A stretch of DNA of 64,000 bases from an uncultured Paraprevotella sp. (GTDB lineage: Bacteria > Bacteroidota > Bacteroidia > Bacteroidales > Bacteroidaceae): the NCBI GenBank assembly GCA_910586505.1, contig CAJUGV010000004.1:154137-218136 (forward strand), read 5' to 3'. A program made the position numbers and the translations under genes. Under the pieces are notes generated by a model. That model saw nothing but the letters and a program-made list of their open reading frames with translations. It was not told the DNA's origin and did no database searches. Shown here piece after piece: positions 50,046-58,851 of the stretch (position 1 is the stretch's first letter; every line of letters begins with the position of its first letter).

Positions 50046-51674
50046 ATGAAAACAAGAAGAATGACGTTTGCTGCAGTGGTGCTGGCCAGTCAGTCCATTA
50101 TGGCACAGACTCCTTATATAAATGAGAATTATATGTCTGCCGATCTGATCGGGTCAGCACGCTATGTCGGTATGGGCGGTGCGTTAGGCGCGTTGGGTGC
50201 CGATTTGTCGGCAGCGAGTAGTAATCCGGCCGCAATGGGGTTATATCGCAGAAGCGACGCATCGCTTTCTTTCAGTGTAAGGACACAGAAGAACAAACCC
50301 GACTTGAATGCGGATATGACTCACATGTCTTTCGACCATATGGGCTTTGTGGTAAGTTTTCCCGTGCTGGGACGGAATGTAAAGTATGTCAATTTTGGAG
50401 TGAATTACCAAAAGCGTGCCGATTTTAATCTTTCGTTTATCGCAGATAACAATGACATCTTCGGGCTTTCTCAGACACAGCAGATGGCAGACTTGCTGAA
50501 TAATACGTCTTATTCCACCCCCCTGGCTGATCTGATGTATAAGGCGTGCCTTATAAATCCCGTTTATTTGAGGGACAATAACGGAGAGGTGCTGGTGGAC
50601 GACAAGGGTAATCCTTTGTATGATGAATACATGCCGTTGAGTGCGGATATGAATGAGTATGACCGCACTACCGAAGGAGGCATTTCCGGTTACGACTTCA
50701 ATTTGTCTACAAATATTAAGGACCGTTTGTATCTCGGACTAACCATAGGGGTTAATGATGTGGACTATTATAGTTATAGCACTTATCGTGAATACGGAAC
50801 CCTGACAGGCCCGGACGGGACATATTCGGGACAGGAATATTATTCGTTATATAATACTCAGCATGTAAACGGCTATGGTGTGAACGTGAAGCTGGGTGCT
50901 ATATTCCGTCCGGTGGAGACATCGCCGTTCCGTATTGGACTGGCTGTTGAGACTCCCACCTTCTATCATCTGGAATCTTATTCGTCGTATAGCATAGACT
51001 CTCCGATGTATGAGGACGAACATTATTACGTACATTATGGGGAGTTTGCCAATTATTCACCGGATAAGGATCTGGCCAGTTTACAGATGAAAATCACCAC
51101 ACCGTGGAAAGTGAGAGTTTCCTTAGGCCATACATTAGGTACGTATTTGGCCTTGGGGGCAGAATATGAATATGCCAATTATTCCAAGACCCGTCAAGGG
51201 TATGAGAACAGATACTATGATGACTACTGGGGCGATTGGTATACAGGCAATACGACGAAGGATGCCGGTATGAATGCCATTCATAAATCAACCTTACAGG
51301 GAGTGCATTCCTTTAAGTTCGGTATGGAGCTTAATTTGACAGATAATTTGGCGTTCAGGTTAGGTTACAATTATTATTCCAGCATGTTCAAGAACAGTGC
51401 AAAGTTCAGTCAGACCATTGATTCTCCTGCATTCAACTATCAGACAACTACAGATTATATGAACAAAGGGGATGTGAATATCTTTACTGCCGGCTTGGGG
51501 TATCACGGCAAGCATCTTTATGCGGATATTGCGTATAAGTATCGTGTGCAGTCAGGAGATTTTTATGCCTTCGATGATACGGGACTTGCCGGTTTCGATG
51601 GCGGGAAACTGTTGCCGGTAGATGTGAACATGGATACGCATCAAGTATTTTTCAGTCTTGGCTACAAGTTTTGA
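50046..51674 (+). CDS. FadL/OmpP1-type outer-membrane protein
   Basis: 542 aa with a signal peptide (RMTFAAVVLASQSIMA). The mature start ENYMSADLIGSARYVGMGG and the following LGALGADLSAASSNPAAMG are the conserved FadL/OmpP1 hatch-region pattern. The rest alternates Tyr-rich strands and polar loops and ends in a terminal strand FFSLGYKF. FadL proteins take up hydrophobic compounds; Bacteroides members are often labelled hemin receptor without proof. Probably co-transcribed with the preceding gene. Confidence 0.9.
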   Translation: MKTRRMTFAAVVLASQSIMAQTPYINENYMSADLIGSARYVGMGGALGALGADLSAASSNPAAMGLYRRSDASLSFSVRTQKNKPDLNADMTHMSFDHMGFVVSFPVLGRNVKYVNFGVNYQKRADFNLSFIADNNDIFGLSQTQQMADLLNNTSYSTPLADLMYKACLINPVYLRDNNGEVLVDDKGNPLYDEYMPLSADMNEYDRTTEGGISGYDFNLSTNIKDRLYLGLTIGVNDVDYYSYSTYREYGTLTGPDGTYSGQEYYSLYNTQHVNGYGVNVKLGAIFRPVETSPFRIGLAVETPTFYHLESYSSYSIDSPMYEDEHYYVHYGEFANYSPDKDLASLQMKITTPWKVRVSLGHTLGTYLALGAEYEYANYSKTRQGYENRYYDDYWGDWYTGNTTKDAGMNAIHKSTLQGVHSFKFGMELNLTDNLAFRLGYNYYSSMFKNSAKFSQTIDSPAFNYQTTTDYMNKGDVNIFTAGLGYHGKHLYADIAYKYRVQSGDFYAFDDTGLAGFDGGKLLPVDVNMDTHQVFFSLGYKF

Positions 51675-51739
51675 GGATAAAAACATATGCGGGTAGTGAA
51701 AAAATGAAAGATATTATTTTGTGTTATAAATATTATCAT

Positions 51740-51747
51740 TAACTTTG
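51740..51747 (+). promoter_or_regulatory. Promoter of tRNA-Ala (-33 TTTG, -7 TAACTTTG)
   Basis: Exact -7 match with TTTG at 51718-51721, 18 nt upstream. The mature tRNA begins 17 nt after the box. Confidence 0.7.
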
Positions 51748-51764
51748 CATCACCGAAAAGGGAT

Positions 51765-51838
51765 GGGGTATTAGCTCATCTGGCTAGAGCGTTTGACTGG
51801 CAGTCAAAAGGTGGCAGGTTCGAGTCCTGTATACTCCA
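51765..51838 (+). tRNA. tRNA-Ala(GGC)
   Basis: Full cloverleaf: acceptor GGGGTAT/ATACTCC, anticodon stem TTTGA/TCAAA with loop CTGGCAG, T arm with GGTTCGAGTCC. The G3-U70 pair, the main alanine identity element, is present. CCA is not encoded. Confidence 0.95.
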
Positions 51839-51843
51839 CTTAT

Positions 51844-51881
51844 AAGCGGCTTTTGAAGTATTTCAGAAGCCGCTTTTTCTA
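51844..51881 (+). terminator. Terminator of tRNA-Ala
   Basis: Stem AAGCGGCTTTTGAA / TTCAGAAGCCGCTT with one G-U pair, followed by TTTTCT. Confidence 0.8.
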
Positions 51882-51963
51882 TATATGGTTTTCAAATAAC
51901 CGTAAGGAATGAAACATATTAGAACTATGAGGTGTGTTTGGTTTGTCTTAACGGGACAAAAGA

Positions 51964-51995
51964 AAAAAGCGAAGTCTTTTCAGGCTTCGCTTTTT
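51964..51995 (-). terminator. Terminator of the tRNA-Cys pair
   Basis: Stem AAAAAGCGAAG / CTTCGCTTTTT with a 10-nt loop; on the minus strand it follows the second tRNA and ends in a T run. Confidence 0.75.
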
Positions 51996-52001
51996 CTGAT
52001 G

Positions 52002-52072
52002 AGGTTCCCAGCAGATTCGAACTGCTGTGGACGGTTTTGCAGACCGCTACCTAACCACTCGGTCAGGGAACC
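52002..52072 (-). tRNA. tRNA-Cys(GCA), distal copy
   Basis: Acceptor GGTTCCC/GGGAACC with discriminator U73, a cysteine identity element; anticodon loop CTGCAAA. It differs from the other copy at one base in the D loop. Confidence 0.95.
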
Positions 52073-52089
52073 ATTTTTGTTCTTCCAAG

Positions 52090-52160
52090 AGGTTCCCAGC
52101 AGATTCGAACTGCTGTGGACGGTTTTGCAGACCGCTACCTAGCCACTCGGTCAGGGAACC
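52090..52160 (-). tRNA. tRNA-Cys(GCA), proximal copy
   Basis: Same structure as its neighbour 17 nt away, with U73 and anticodon GCA. One base differs in the D loop (C in place of T on the tRNA strand). Transcribed first, from the box at 52177-52184. Confidence 0.95.
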
Positions 52161-52176
52161 ATTTTGTTTTGCGTTG

Positions 52177-52184
52177 CAAAGGTA
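52177..52184 (-). promoter_or_regulatory. -7 box TACCTTTG for the tRNA-Cys pair
   Basis: Exact TAnnTTTG match on the minus strand, 16 nt upstream of the first tRNA. Confidence 0.7.
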
Positions 52185-52206
52185 CATTTTTTTTTGGAAA
52201 CGACAA

Positions 52207-52413
52207 TCATTTATGAGCATTTTCCTCCTTTTTAGTGCAGTTTCTTTGTTTTTCTTTGCCGACAGGACGTTTTATCCCTCGTAGTTGGCAGTTTGCCGTA
52301 CAGTTGGCACAGCTCGGAAGGTCTTCCGGGTGGCGTAGTGTCTTGTATAGTTTTCTTCCTGCCAGGCAAAAAGCCGATATGATGATAAAGTATGCGATAT
52401 ATTCGTGCCACAT
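52207..52413 (-). CDS. Small Cys-rich single-helix membrane protein (FeoB-associated-like)
   Basis: 68 aa from ATG 52413 (MWHEYIAYFIIISAFCLAGR); the earlier ATG at 52455 would lie in the promoter region. An N-terminal membrane helix is followed by CANCTANCQL and a basic tail. The order helix then CxxCxxxC recalls FeoB-associated Cys-rich membrane proteins, but no feo gene is nearby, so the assignment is tentative. Confidence 0.65.
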   Translation of the reverse strand: MWHEYIAYFIIISAFCLAGRKLYKTLRHPEDLPSCANCTANCQLRGIKRPVGKEKQRNCTKKEENAHK

Positions 52414-52441
52414 AGGTTGTATAATTAAACAATGTATAGGA

Positions 52442-52449
52442 CAAAAATA
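52442..52449 (-). promoter_or_regulatory. -7 box TATTTTTG for small Cys-rich protein
   Basis: Exact TAnnTTTG match on the minus strand, 28 nt upstream of the ATG at 52413. Confidence 0.5.
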
Positions 52450-52580
52450 GTTCAAAAACGCATAATAATAAGATGACGGAGCAATAAATTCTGTCTTTTT
52501 ACCGTATATTATGAAAATGCAAGACTGTTTTCTCCGGATAAAAAGACGTTCGGATCCGGAGGATTTGTACCATATTTCCG

Positions 52581-52588
52581 TATCTTTG
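52581..52588 (+). promoter_or_regulatory. -7 box TATCTTTG for tilS
   Basis: Exact TAnnTTTG match, about 127 nt upstream of tilS, giving an unusually long leader for this window. Confidence 0.5.
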
Positions 52589-52715
52589 TGAGTCGGGATG
52601 CCTGACAGGGAAGTTGTCTGCGGGCCTCCTGTGCTATTTGCTCATGGAAGCCGGGTGAGATGCAGGAGGAGAGCGGTATCTGTCGTGGCCGGATGATGAA
52701 ACTTATAAAAAGCGT

Positions 52716-54062
52716 ATGGAAAGGAAAGAAAAGATATATCATACCGTCATGTCGTGCATCAAAGAGCATGATTTGATGAAGTCGGGAGACAGGGTTCTTG
52801 TGGCTGTGAGTGGCGGGGCCGATTCGGTCGCGTTGCTGCTGGTGATGATACAAGCCGGTTATAGCTGTGAGGCCGTGCATTGTAATTTTCACTTGCGTGG
52901 AGAAGAGTCCGACCGGGATGAGGCATTCGTGCGCACGCTGTGCAGAAAATGTTCCGTACGCTTGCATGTGAAGCATTTTGATACGGTGGGGTATGCGGAT
53001 TGGCACGGTGTCAGCATAGAAATGGCGGCCCGTGATTTGCGTTATGCTTATTTCGAGGAGCTGCGTGAGGAAAGAAGGATGGACTGGATCGCCGTAGCGC
53101 ATCATCGTAATGACAATGTGGAGACATTGTTGCTTAATCTGATCCGCGGTGCGGGGCTAAAAGGTCTGACGGGCATGAGTTATAGGAACGGCTATGTGGT
53201 GCGTCCGATGCTGGATGTGCCGCGTGAGGATGTCGAACTGTATTTGAATGCCAAAGGGCAGGATTATGTGACGGACAGTACGAATCTGGAAACGGAGGCC
53301 GTGCGTAACAAGATAAGGCTGAATGTTCTTCCTATGCTGCAAACCATAAATCCGGGTATCATGGAAACGCTGCATGAGACTATACTTCATCTGAATGACG
53401 CCTATACTTTGTATGGCATGAAACTCGACGAACTGAAGAGAAGGGTGAGGCACGGCCACAGGATTGATATCGGAGAGCTGTGTGCCTTGCCGGCCTCGCC
53501 GACCGTTCTTTATGAACTGTTGTCGGAGTATGGTTTCAACAGTTCGCAGGTTGATGATGTCTATCAGCATCTTTACGGAGAACCCGGCAAGGTGTATGAG
53601 AGTGCGGAATGGCGTTTGCTACGCGACCGTGAAAGTCTGGTGCTTGGCAGGAAAGATGAGAAATGCGAGTGTCTGTGCAAGGTTCTTCCTTTGCAGGGCG
53701 TGGTGCAGGTTACGCAGGATTATATGTTTACGATCAGGCGCGAGCATTTTCATCGCGATTTTAAGATTCCGCGTGGGAGGGATGTGGTGTGTATGGACCT
53801 GGACAAGATGGAATATCCCATAACCGTGCGGTTGGCCGGAAAAGGCGACCGTTTTGTCCCGTTCGGCATGAAAGGGCAGAAGTTGGTGAGTGATTATCTG
53901 ACCGATGTCAAGAAGAATCTCTTTGAGAAAGAACGCCAACTGGTGGTGTGCAGCGGAGACAATATCGCATGGTTGGTGAATGAGCGGCCGGACAACCGTT
54001 TCCGGATTGAAGAGGGGCAGACAAAACATGTTCTCCTCATACAGTGCCGGAAGCGTGGATGA
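52716..54062 (+). CDS. tilS: tRNA(Ile)-lysidine synthase
   Basis: 448 aa. It has the PP-loop motif VAVSGGADSVALLL near residue 30, HCNFHLRGEESDRDE and AHHRNDNVETLLLNLIRG. The TilS-specific NKIRLNVLPML segment and a C-terminal domain (VRLAGKGDRFVPFGMKGQKL) are also present. It modifies C34 of tRNA-Ile(CAU) to lysidine with ATP and lysine, so the tRNA reads AUA. Full length. The glycosyltransferase gene follows 41 nt later. Confidence 0.95.
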   Translation: MERKEKIYHTVMSCIKEHDLMKSGDRVLVAVSGGADSVALLLVMIQAGYSCEAVHCNFHLRGEESDRDEAFVRTLCRKCSVRLHVKHFDTVGYADWHGVSIEMAARDLRYAYFEELREERRMDWIAVAHHRNDNVETLLLNLIRGAGLKGLTGMSYRNGYVVRPMLDVPREDVELYLNAKGQDYVTDSTNLETEAVRNKIRLNVLPMLQTINPGIMETLHETILHLNDAYTLYGMKLDELKRRVRHGHRIDIGELCALPASPTVLYELLSEYGFNSSQVDDVYQHLYGEPGKVYESAEWRLLRDRESLVLGRKDEKCECLCKVLPLQGVVQVTQDYMFTIRREHFHRDFKIPRGRDVVCMDLDKMEYPITVRLAGKGDRFVPFGMKGQKLVSDYLTDVKKNLFEKERQLVVCSGDNIAWLVNERPDNRFRIEEGQTKHVLLIQCRKRG

Positions 54063-54103
54063 ATCCGGTTCCGTAGGATCTTAGCACATAAAATAAGAAT
54101 ATA

Positions 54104-55003
54104 ATGCTTTCCATATTGATTCCGACATACAATCACGTGTGTGTTAGGCTGGTGGCAGACTTGCATCGGCAGGCTGAGGATCTGGGCGTCCCTTATGAGA
54201 TACTTGTGGCTGACGACGCTTCCGGTGAGGCGGTCAAGTGTGAGAACCGCAGCATAAACGGCATATCCTGTTGCAGGTATATAGAGTTGGCCCGGAATGT
54301 GGGGCGTTCCCGTATACGCAATATTTTGGGACGCCATGCCCGTTATGACTATCTGCTGTTTATGGACAGCGACGCCGCTGTGGTCAGTGATGCTTTTCTT
54401 CGTCGTTATCTGGAGGTAAGGATGAGGGCACCGGTTGTCTACGGCGGTATCTTGCATCCGGATCGTATGCCTTCTCCGGAGGTTTCCCTGGCATATTTGT
54501 ATGAAAAGAATGCCGAACCTCGCTTTACGGCAGAAAGGCGCTCCCGCCATCCTTACCAATCTTTTCGTACTTTTAACTTTATGATAGCCAGGGAGGTTTT
54601 TCTCAGATTTCCTTTCGATGAGACGATTGTGCGATACGGACATGAGGACACACTGTTCGGGAAAACATTGAAAGAGAATGGTATATGGATATTGCATATA
54701 GACAATCCGTTGATGAACTGCGGGCTGGATACGAATGCCGATGTATTGCACAAGACTGAGGAGTCGTTAAGGATGTTGTATGTGCACCGCAATAAACTGA
54801 GCGGAAGTACCGGAGTGTTGCGTCTGTATGACAGACTGCACAGATGGCATCTTGAAGCGGTCATCCGTTTGCTCTACCGCATGTTTCGTCCGTTGTTAAA
54901 ACGTAATTTGTTGGGCCGGCATCCGAACTTATATATCTTCGCCTTTTATAAGATCGGATTCTACTGTTCGGAGGTATGCGGTCAGAGTGTGCGCCGGGTT
55001 TAG
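54104..55003 (+). CDS. GT2-family glycosyltransferase
   Basis: 299 aa. The N-terminus MLSILIPTYNHVCVRLVADL and the DDASGE turn fit GT-A nucleotide binding. LLFMDSDAAVV contains the DxD metal motif. FNFMIAREVFLRFPFDE and the GHEDTLFG acid-base region complete the fold. No membrane helix, so it acts at the cytoplasmic face. Acceptor and sugar are unknown. Isolated from other polysaccharide genes. Confidence 0.9.
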   Translation: MLSILIPTYNHVCVRLVADLHRQAEDLGVPYEILVADDASGEAVKCENRSINGISCCRYIELARNVGRSRIRNILGRHARYDYLLFMDSDAAVVSDAFLRRYLEVRMRAPVVYGGILHPDRMPSPEVSLAYLYEKNAEPRFTAERRSRHPYQSFRTFNFMIAREVFLRFPFDETIVRYGHEDTLFGKTLKENGIWILHIDNPLMNCGLDTNADVLHKTEESLRMLYVHRNKLSGSTGVLRLYDRLHRWHLEAVIRLLYRMFRPLLKRNLLGRHPNLYIFAFYKIGFYCSEVCGQSVRRV

Positions 55004-55129
55004 GTTTCTGTGTTTTACCGTGCATCCTTCTTTTCATCAGAACCGAGTATTCACGATGAGTTGGCGGGATGCAACGGGGGATGGTCCATGTGCTGTCTGA
55101 CCGTGTTTTATAGGTGTTCTGATCACCGC

Positions 55130-55197
55130 AAAAAATGATGAGCATGAAAATAAAAAATGATGGGCACGATTTTTTATTTTCATGCTCATCATTTTTT
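55130..55197. repeat. Intergenic palindromic repeat, site C
   Basis: A perfect 29-bp inverted repeat: 55130-55158 (contains AAAAATGATGAGCATGAAAA) and 55169-55197. The 10-nt loop GATGGGCACG is itself a third copy of the unit GATGRGCAYGA. It lies between convergent genes and would act as a strong bidirectional terminator. The unit also occurs at sites A and B. Confidence 0.85.
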
Positions 55198-55283
55198 CAG
55201 GGTATGCGGACGCTTGAGCGGCCGTTGGGGTTTTATAGCTTCTTGCGATGGAATATGCGTGGCCCTCTTGCAGGGAACTTTTG

Positions 55284-56975
55284 CTATATTTTGATTTTTA
55301 ATATTTTACCGCTGTAAGCCGGGATGGTGGTCGTTACACGTTGATCGGCGCAGAATGTGATAAGTTCTTTCTTGCCGCTCAGCAGTTCGGAGGCTTCGAC
55401 CTCACCCTTGTTCTCAATCTGCAGGAACTCGAAGAGATGGGCCGGAATATTGACGGCGGTATGCTGGTCTGTACCTTCAAAATTGGCGATAATGATCAGA
55501 AGGTCTTTGTCCTTGCGTCTGACGAATGCGTAGCATCTGTCCGCATTGAACAAATGCGGATCATTGTTGGCATACATCAGGTCGTAGAAAATACCGTTTC
55601 TCAGTGCTTTTTCTTTGTTGCATAGCGTGAGCACCCGCGTATAGAATGCCTGAAGTGCCAGTTCGTCTGCCGTGAGTTTTTTTCCATCGAAAGAATCTTT
55701 GTTCCGCCAGCGTCTGATTGTATCTACACTCCAGTAGTCGAAAATTGTGGTGCGGCCATCTTTGCCGCTGAATCCCTCTTCGTCCATACCCCGTTCTCCA
55801 AGTTCCTGCCCGAAATAAATCATCATGGGGTTTTCTCCCATGCAGGCGCTGACGAGTAATGCGGGGCGTGCTTTTTCTGAATTTCCGGCAAAGAAATCTG
55901 ACGCCAGACGTTGTTCGTCATGGTTCTCGAGGAAGTTCAGCATGTGGTTTCTGATGTCATCCACACTTTGCCAGCAGTGAGTGATCTGCCGTGCGGAGGA
56001 GTAGCCGCAGATCACCCCCCGAAGCGTATCGTATAGTCCCACTTTGTCATAGAGATAGTCGAAGCGTCCCTGGCGGATGTAGTTGCGGTATTCGTTGGGG
56101 TTGTACACTTCTGCAATGAATATGAGCGACGGGTAGCGATGCTTCACCTGTGGTATGGCCCATCCCCAGAATTCTACGGGAACCATTTCCGCCATGTCGC
56201 ACCGGAAGCCGTCCACCCCCTTTCCGGCCCAGAACAGCAGGATATCGCGCATCTTGATCCATGTGGAGGGGATAGGGCTGAAATGCCGGCTTCCGCCGTT
56301 GCAGTAGTTTATGCCGTAGTTCAGTTTGACGGTTTCATACCAGTCATTGCGCCCGGGGCAAGGTGAGAAATTGTCGTTACCCGTAGCTTTGGAGGGATAT
56401 TCTTCATAGGGGGCTTCCGCTCCGTCCTGCAGGCTGAAGCCGGGCCGGAACGTTTGCCCGGGAATGTAGTAGAAATTGTTTTGTGCGTCAAATGCAAGGT
56501 TTGTGTTGTCGTCTTCTCCCAAATCCTCGACGCCTTCGGGTTTGCAGACCGAATGGTACTGGCGTGCCACATGGTTGGGTACGAAGTCGATGATCACCTT
56601 CATTCCTGCATCGTGCGTGCGGAATATCAGGTGCTCGAATTCCTTCATCCTTTTTTCCGGTTGGGAAGCTAGGTCAGGGTCTACGTCATAATAGTCTTTA
56701 ATGGCATAGGGCGATCCGGCTTTTCCTTTTACGACGGCAGGATGGTCGGAAGGAATTCCGTATTGACTGTAGTCGGTTTGCGTGGCATGTGCGATGACAC
56801 CGGTGTACCAGATATGCGTGGTTCCCAGTTTCTGTATTTCCTGCAAGGCTTGCCGGGTGAAATCGGCGAAACGTCCGCAGTGATTCTCTGCTTTGGTGCC
56901 GTGCATGGTGCATTTGGCCTTGTTGTTTCCGAAGAGGCGGGTGAATACCTGATAGATAATAATTCTTTTTTTCAT
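55284..56975 (-). CDS. Cytoplasmic GH13 alpha-amylase-family enzyme
   Basis: 563 aa with no signal peptide (MKKRIIIYQVFTRLFGNN). The GH13 conserved regions are DFVPNHV (I), DGFRCDMAEM with the nucleophile Asp (II), FIAEVYNP with the acid Glu (III) and NFLENHDEQRLAS (IV). A C-terminal beta domain ends in PAYSGKILKIKI. Location implies use of internal or imported alpha-glucans or maltodextrins, not the surface starch system. No sus genes are nearby. It lies past the fabD terminator. Confidence 0.93.
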   Translation of the reverse strand: MKKRIIIYQVFTRLFGNNKAKCTMHGTKAENHCGRFADFTRQALQEIQKLGTTHIWYTGVIAHATQTDYSQYGIPSDHPAVVKGKAGSPYAIKDYYDVDPDLASQPEKRMKEFEHLIFRTHDAGMKVIIDFVPNHVARQYHSVCKPEGVEDLGEDDNTNLAFDAQNNFYYIPGQTFRPGFSLQDGAEAPYEEYPSKATGNDNFSPCPGRNDWYETVKLNYGINYCNGGSRHFSPIPSTWIKMRDILLFWAGKGVDGFRCDMAEMVPVEFWGWAIPQVKHRYPSLIFIAEVYNPNEYRNYIRQGRFDYLYDKVGLYDTLRGVICGYSSARQITHCWQSVDDIRNHMLNFLENHDEQRLASDFFAGNSEKARPALLVSACMGENPMMIYFGQELGERGMDEEGFSGKDGRTTIFDYWSVDTIRRWRNKDSFDGKKLTADELALQAFYTRVLTLCNKEKALRNGIFYDLMYANNDPHLFNADRCYAFVRRKDKDLLIIIANFEGTDQHTAVNIPAHLFEFLQIENKGEVEASELLSGKKELITFCADQRVTTTIPAYSGKILKIKI

Positions 56976-57002
56976 AAGTTCGGGAATTGGTCGAAACGAA
57001 AA

Positions 57003-57040
57003 ATCCCCTCGCCGTTGTTTCTGCGTGCAAGGGGATAGTG
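57003..57040 (-). terminator. Terminator of fabD
   Basis: Stem ATCCCCT / AGGGGAT; on the minus strand the hairpin ends in TTTTTCG just after the fabD stop. On the plus strand it is followed by GTGTTTTTTATT. Confidence 0.65.
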
Positions 57041-57053
57041 TTTTTTATTCTGA

Positions 57054-57953
57054 TTATGCCTGAATTCCGTGTGCCGTTACCGCATCATTTCCTTTGGCTA
57101 TTTTTCCGATCATGCCTTGCAATACTTTGCCTGGCCCGCATTCCGTGAAGTCGGTGGCTCCGTCGGCTATCATGTTCTGCACTTCCTGGGTCCAACGGAC
57201 GGATGCCGTCAATTGGGCTATCAGGTTGGCCTTGATTTCTTCGGCGTCTGTATGGGCTTTGGCGTCTACGTTCTGATAAACGGCGCATTTGGGCGTGTTG
57301 AACGTTGTGGCTTCTATGGCAGCCTGCAGTTCATCCTTGGCCGGTTGCATCAGGGGAGAATGGAACGCTCCGCCCACAGGCAACAGCAGGGCACGTTTGG
57401 CACCGGCTTCCTTCAGTTTTTCGCAGGCCGTCTTTACTGCTTCCACATTTCCGCTGATAACTAACTGGCCGGGGCAGTTGTAGTTGGCGGGAACCACCAC
57501 ATTATCTGCCGTACTGATTTCCGCGCATATGTTTTCAATGGTTGTGTCGTCCAGGCCGACAATGGCTGCCATCGTGGATGGCGCAGCCTCGCAGGCTTTT
57601 TGCATGGCCATCGCACGTGCGTAGACCAACTTCAGTCCGTCTTCGAAATTCAGTGCGCCTGAGGCTACAAGCGCAGAGAATTCACCCAAGGAGTGTCCCG
57701 CTACCATTTCGGGTGCAAAATTCTCTCCCATGCAAAGTGCGGAAATAACGGAATGGAGGAATACGGCCGGCTGCGTTACTTTGGTTTGTTTCAATTCTTC
57801 GTCTGTTCCGCTGAACATGATGTCCGTAATGCGGAAACCAAGGATATCGTTTGCTTTTTCAAAAAGTTCTTTTGCCAATGCGTTGTTCTCGTAGAGATCT
57901 TTTCCCATACCTACGAATTGCGCTCCCTGACCGGGAAATACAAATGCTCTCAT
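57054..57953 (-). CDS. fabD: Malonyl-CoA:ACP transacylase
   Basis: 299 aa. N-terminal FPGQGAQFVGMGKDLY, the nucleophile Ser in VAGHSLGEFSAL, the malonate-binding Arg in YARAMAMQ, and the catalytic His in GGAFHSPLM. It loads malonyl groups onto acyl carrier protein for fatty-acid synthesis. Other fab genes are absent from the window. A -7 box is 47 nt upstream. Confidence 0.96.
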   Translation of the reverse strand: MRAFVFPGQGAQFVGMGKDLYENNALAKELFEKANDILGFRITDIMFSGTDEELKQTKVTQPAVFLHSVISALCMGENFAPEMVAGHSLGEFSALVASGALNFEDGLKLVYARAMAMQKACEAAPSTMAAIVGLDDTTIENICAEISTADNVVVPANYNCPGQLVISGNVEAVKTACEKLKEAGAKRALLLPVGGAFHSPLMQPAKDELQAAIEATTFNTPKCAVYQNVDAKAHTDAEEIKANLIAQLTASVRWTQEVQNMIADGATDFTECGPGKVLQGMIGKIAKGNDAVTAHGIQA

Positions 57954-58000
57954 AATGCTTTATATATTATATAATGTATATTGTTCTATCGTTTTCCGTG

Positions 58001-58008
58001 CAAAATTA
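58001..58008 (-). promoter_or_regulatory. -7 box TAATTTTG for fabD
   Basis: Exact TAnnTTTG match on the minus strand, 47 nt upstream of the ATG. Confidence 0.6.
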
Positions 58009-58016
58009 ATAAAAAC

Positions 58017-58835
58017 TTACTTAACCATAGTCTTTTCCGGCCTAAAAAAGTGGTTTAATGGCCCGTGTCCCTTGCCTGTGGTGATGCCTTGTCCTGCAAC
58101 AAGGGCTTCCGTGAGAAAGTTTTTTCCCAGTTTTACAGCTTCGGGAAGTGATGAGCCACGGGCGATAAATGACGTGATGGCGGAGGACAGCGTGCAGCCG
58201 GTTCCGTGTGTGTTGTGTGTGTGTATCTTGGATGAATTGTAGCGGTAGATGTCGCTTGTTTCGAATCCTGTCAGCAGAATGTCGGTCATGTTATTTCCTT
58301 GCAGATGTCCTCCCTTTACGAGCACGGCCCTGCATCCTTCGGCAAGGATACGCCGTGCGGCACGCTCCATGTCGTTTGTATCGTGAATGGGAATGCCTGA
58401 CAGGATCTGGGCTTCAGGCAGGTTGGGGGTTATTAGAGAGCATTGGGGGAGCAGGCGTTTACGCAACACCTCCAGTGCTTCGGGATGAACAAGTGGGTGG
58501 CCGTTGCTGGATACCAGAACCGGGTCGAATACGGTGGTGAGATGGCGGGTGCTTAGAAAATCGGCGATGGCGGTTATGATGTTCCGATCTGTGACCATAC
58601 CGATTTTCACCGCGTCTATCTGCAGGTCCTCGGCCACAGCCTCCATCTGTTCTTGGACGGATTCGGCCGGGAGGGGATATACGTTTCTCACTCCGCACGT
58701 ATTTTGTACGGTAACGGCTGTGATAACACTGGCTGCATAACAGCCCAAAGCCGAGATGGTCTTGATGTCGGCCTGAATGCCGGCGCCGCCGCTACAGTCG
58801 GACCCGGCTATGCTCAATACGGTAATATATCTCAT
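58017..58835 (-). CDS. thiD: Hydroxymethylpyrimidine/phosphomethylpyrimidine kinase
   Basis: 272 aa of the ribokinase-like fold. SIAGSDCSGGAGIQADIKT near the N-terminus binds the pyrimidine, AVLVKGGH lies in the core, and the anion hole and catalytic Asp region reads THNTHGTGCTLSSAI. Two successive phosphorylations give HMP-PP for thiamine synthesis. No TPP riboswitch sequence precedes it. The promoter box ends 8 nt before the ATG. Confidence 0.95.
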   Translation of the reverse strand: MRYITVLSIAGSDCSGGAGIQADIKTISALGCYAASVITAVTVQNTCGVRNVYPLPAESVQEQMEAVAEDLQIDAVKIGMVTDRNIITAIADFLSTRHLTTVFDPVLVSSNGHPLVHPEALEVLRKRLLPQCSLITPNLPEAQILSGIPIHDTNDMERAARRILAEGCRAVLVKGGHLQGNNMTDILLTGFETSDIYRYNSSKIHTHNTHGTGCTLSSAITSFIARGSSLPEAVKLGKNFLTEALVAGQGITTGKGHGPLNHFFRPEKTMVK

Positions 58836-58843
58836 TCCGAATA

Positions 58844-58851
58844 CAAAAATA
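58844..58851 (-). promoter_or_regulatory. thiD promoter: -7 TATTTTTG with -33 TTTG
   Basis: On the minus strand TTTG (58875-58872), a 20-nt gap, then TATTTTTG; both elements and the spacing match the Bacteroides consensus. Only 8 nt separate the box from the ATG. Confidence 0.75.

Noticed and set aside
51909..52284. Plus-strand ORFs over the tRNA-Cys genes
   Set aside because: They repeat the same peptide only because they read through two antisense tRNA copies.
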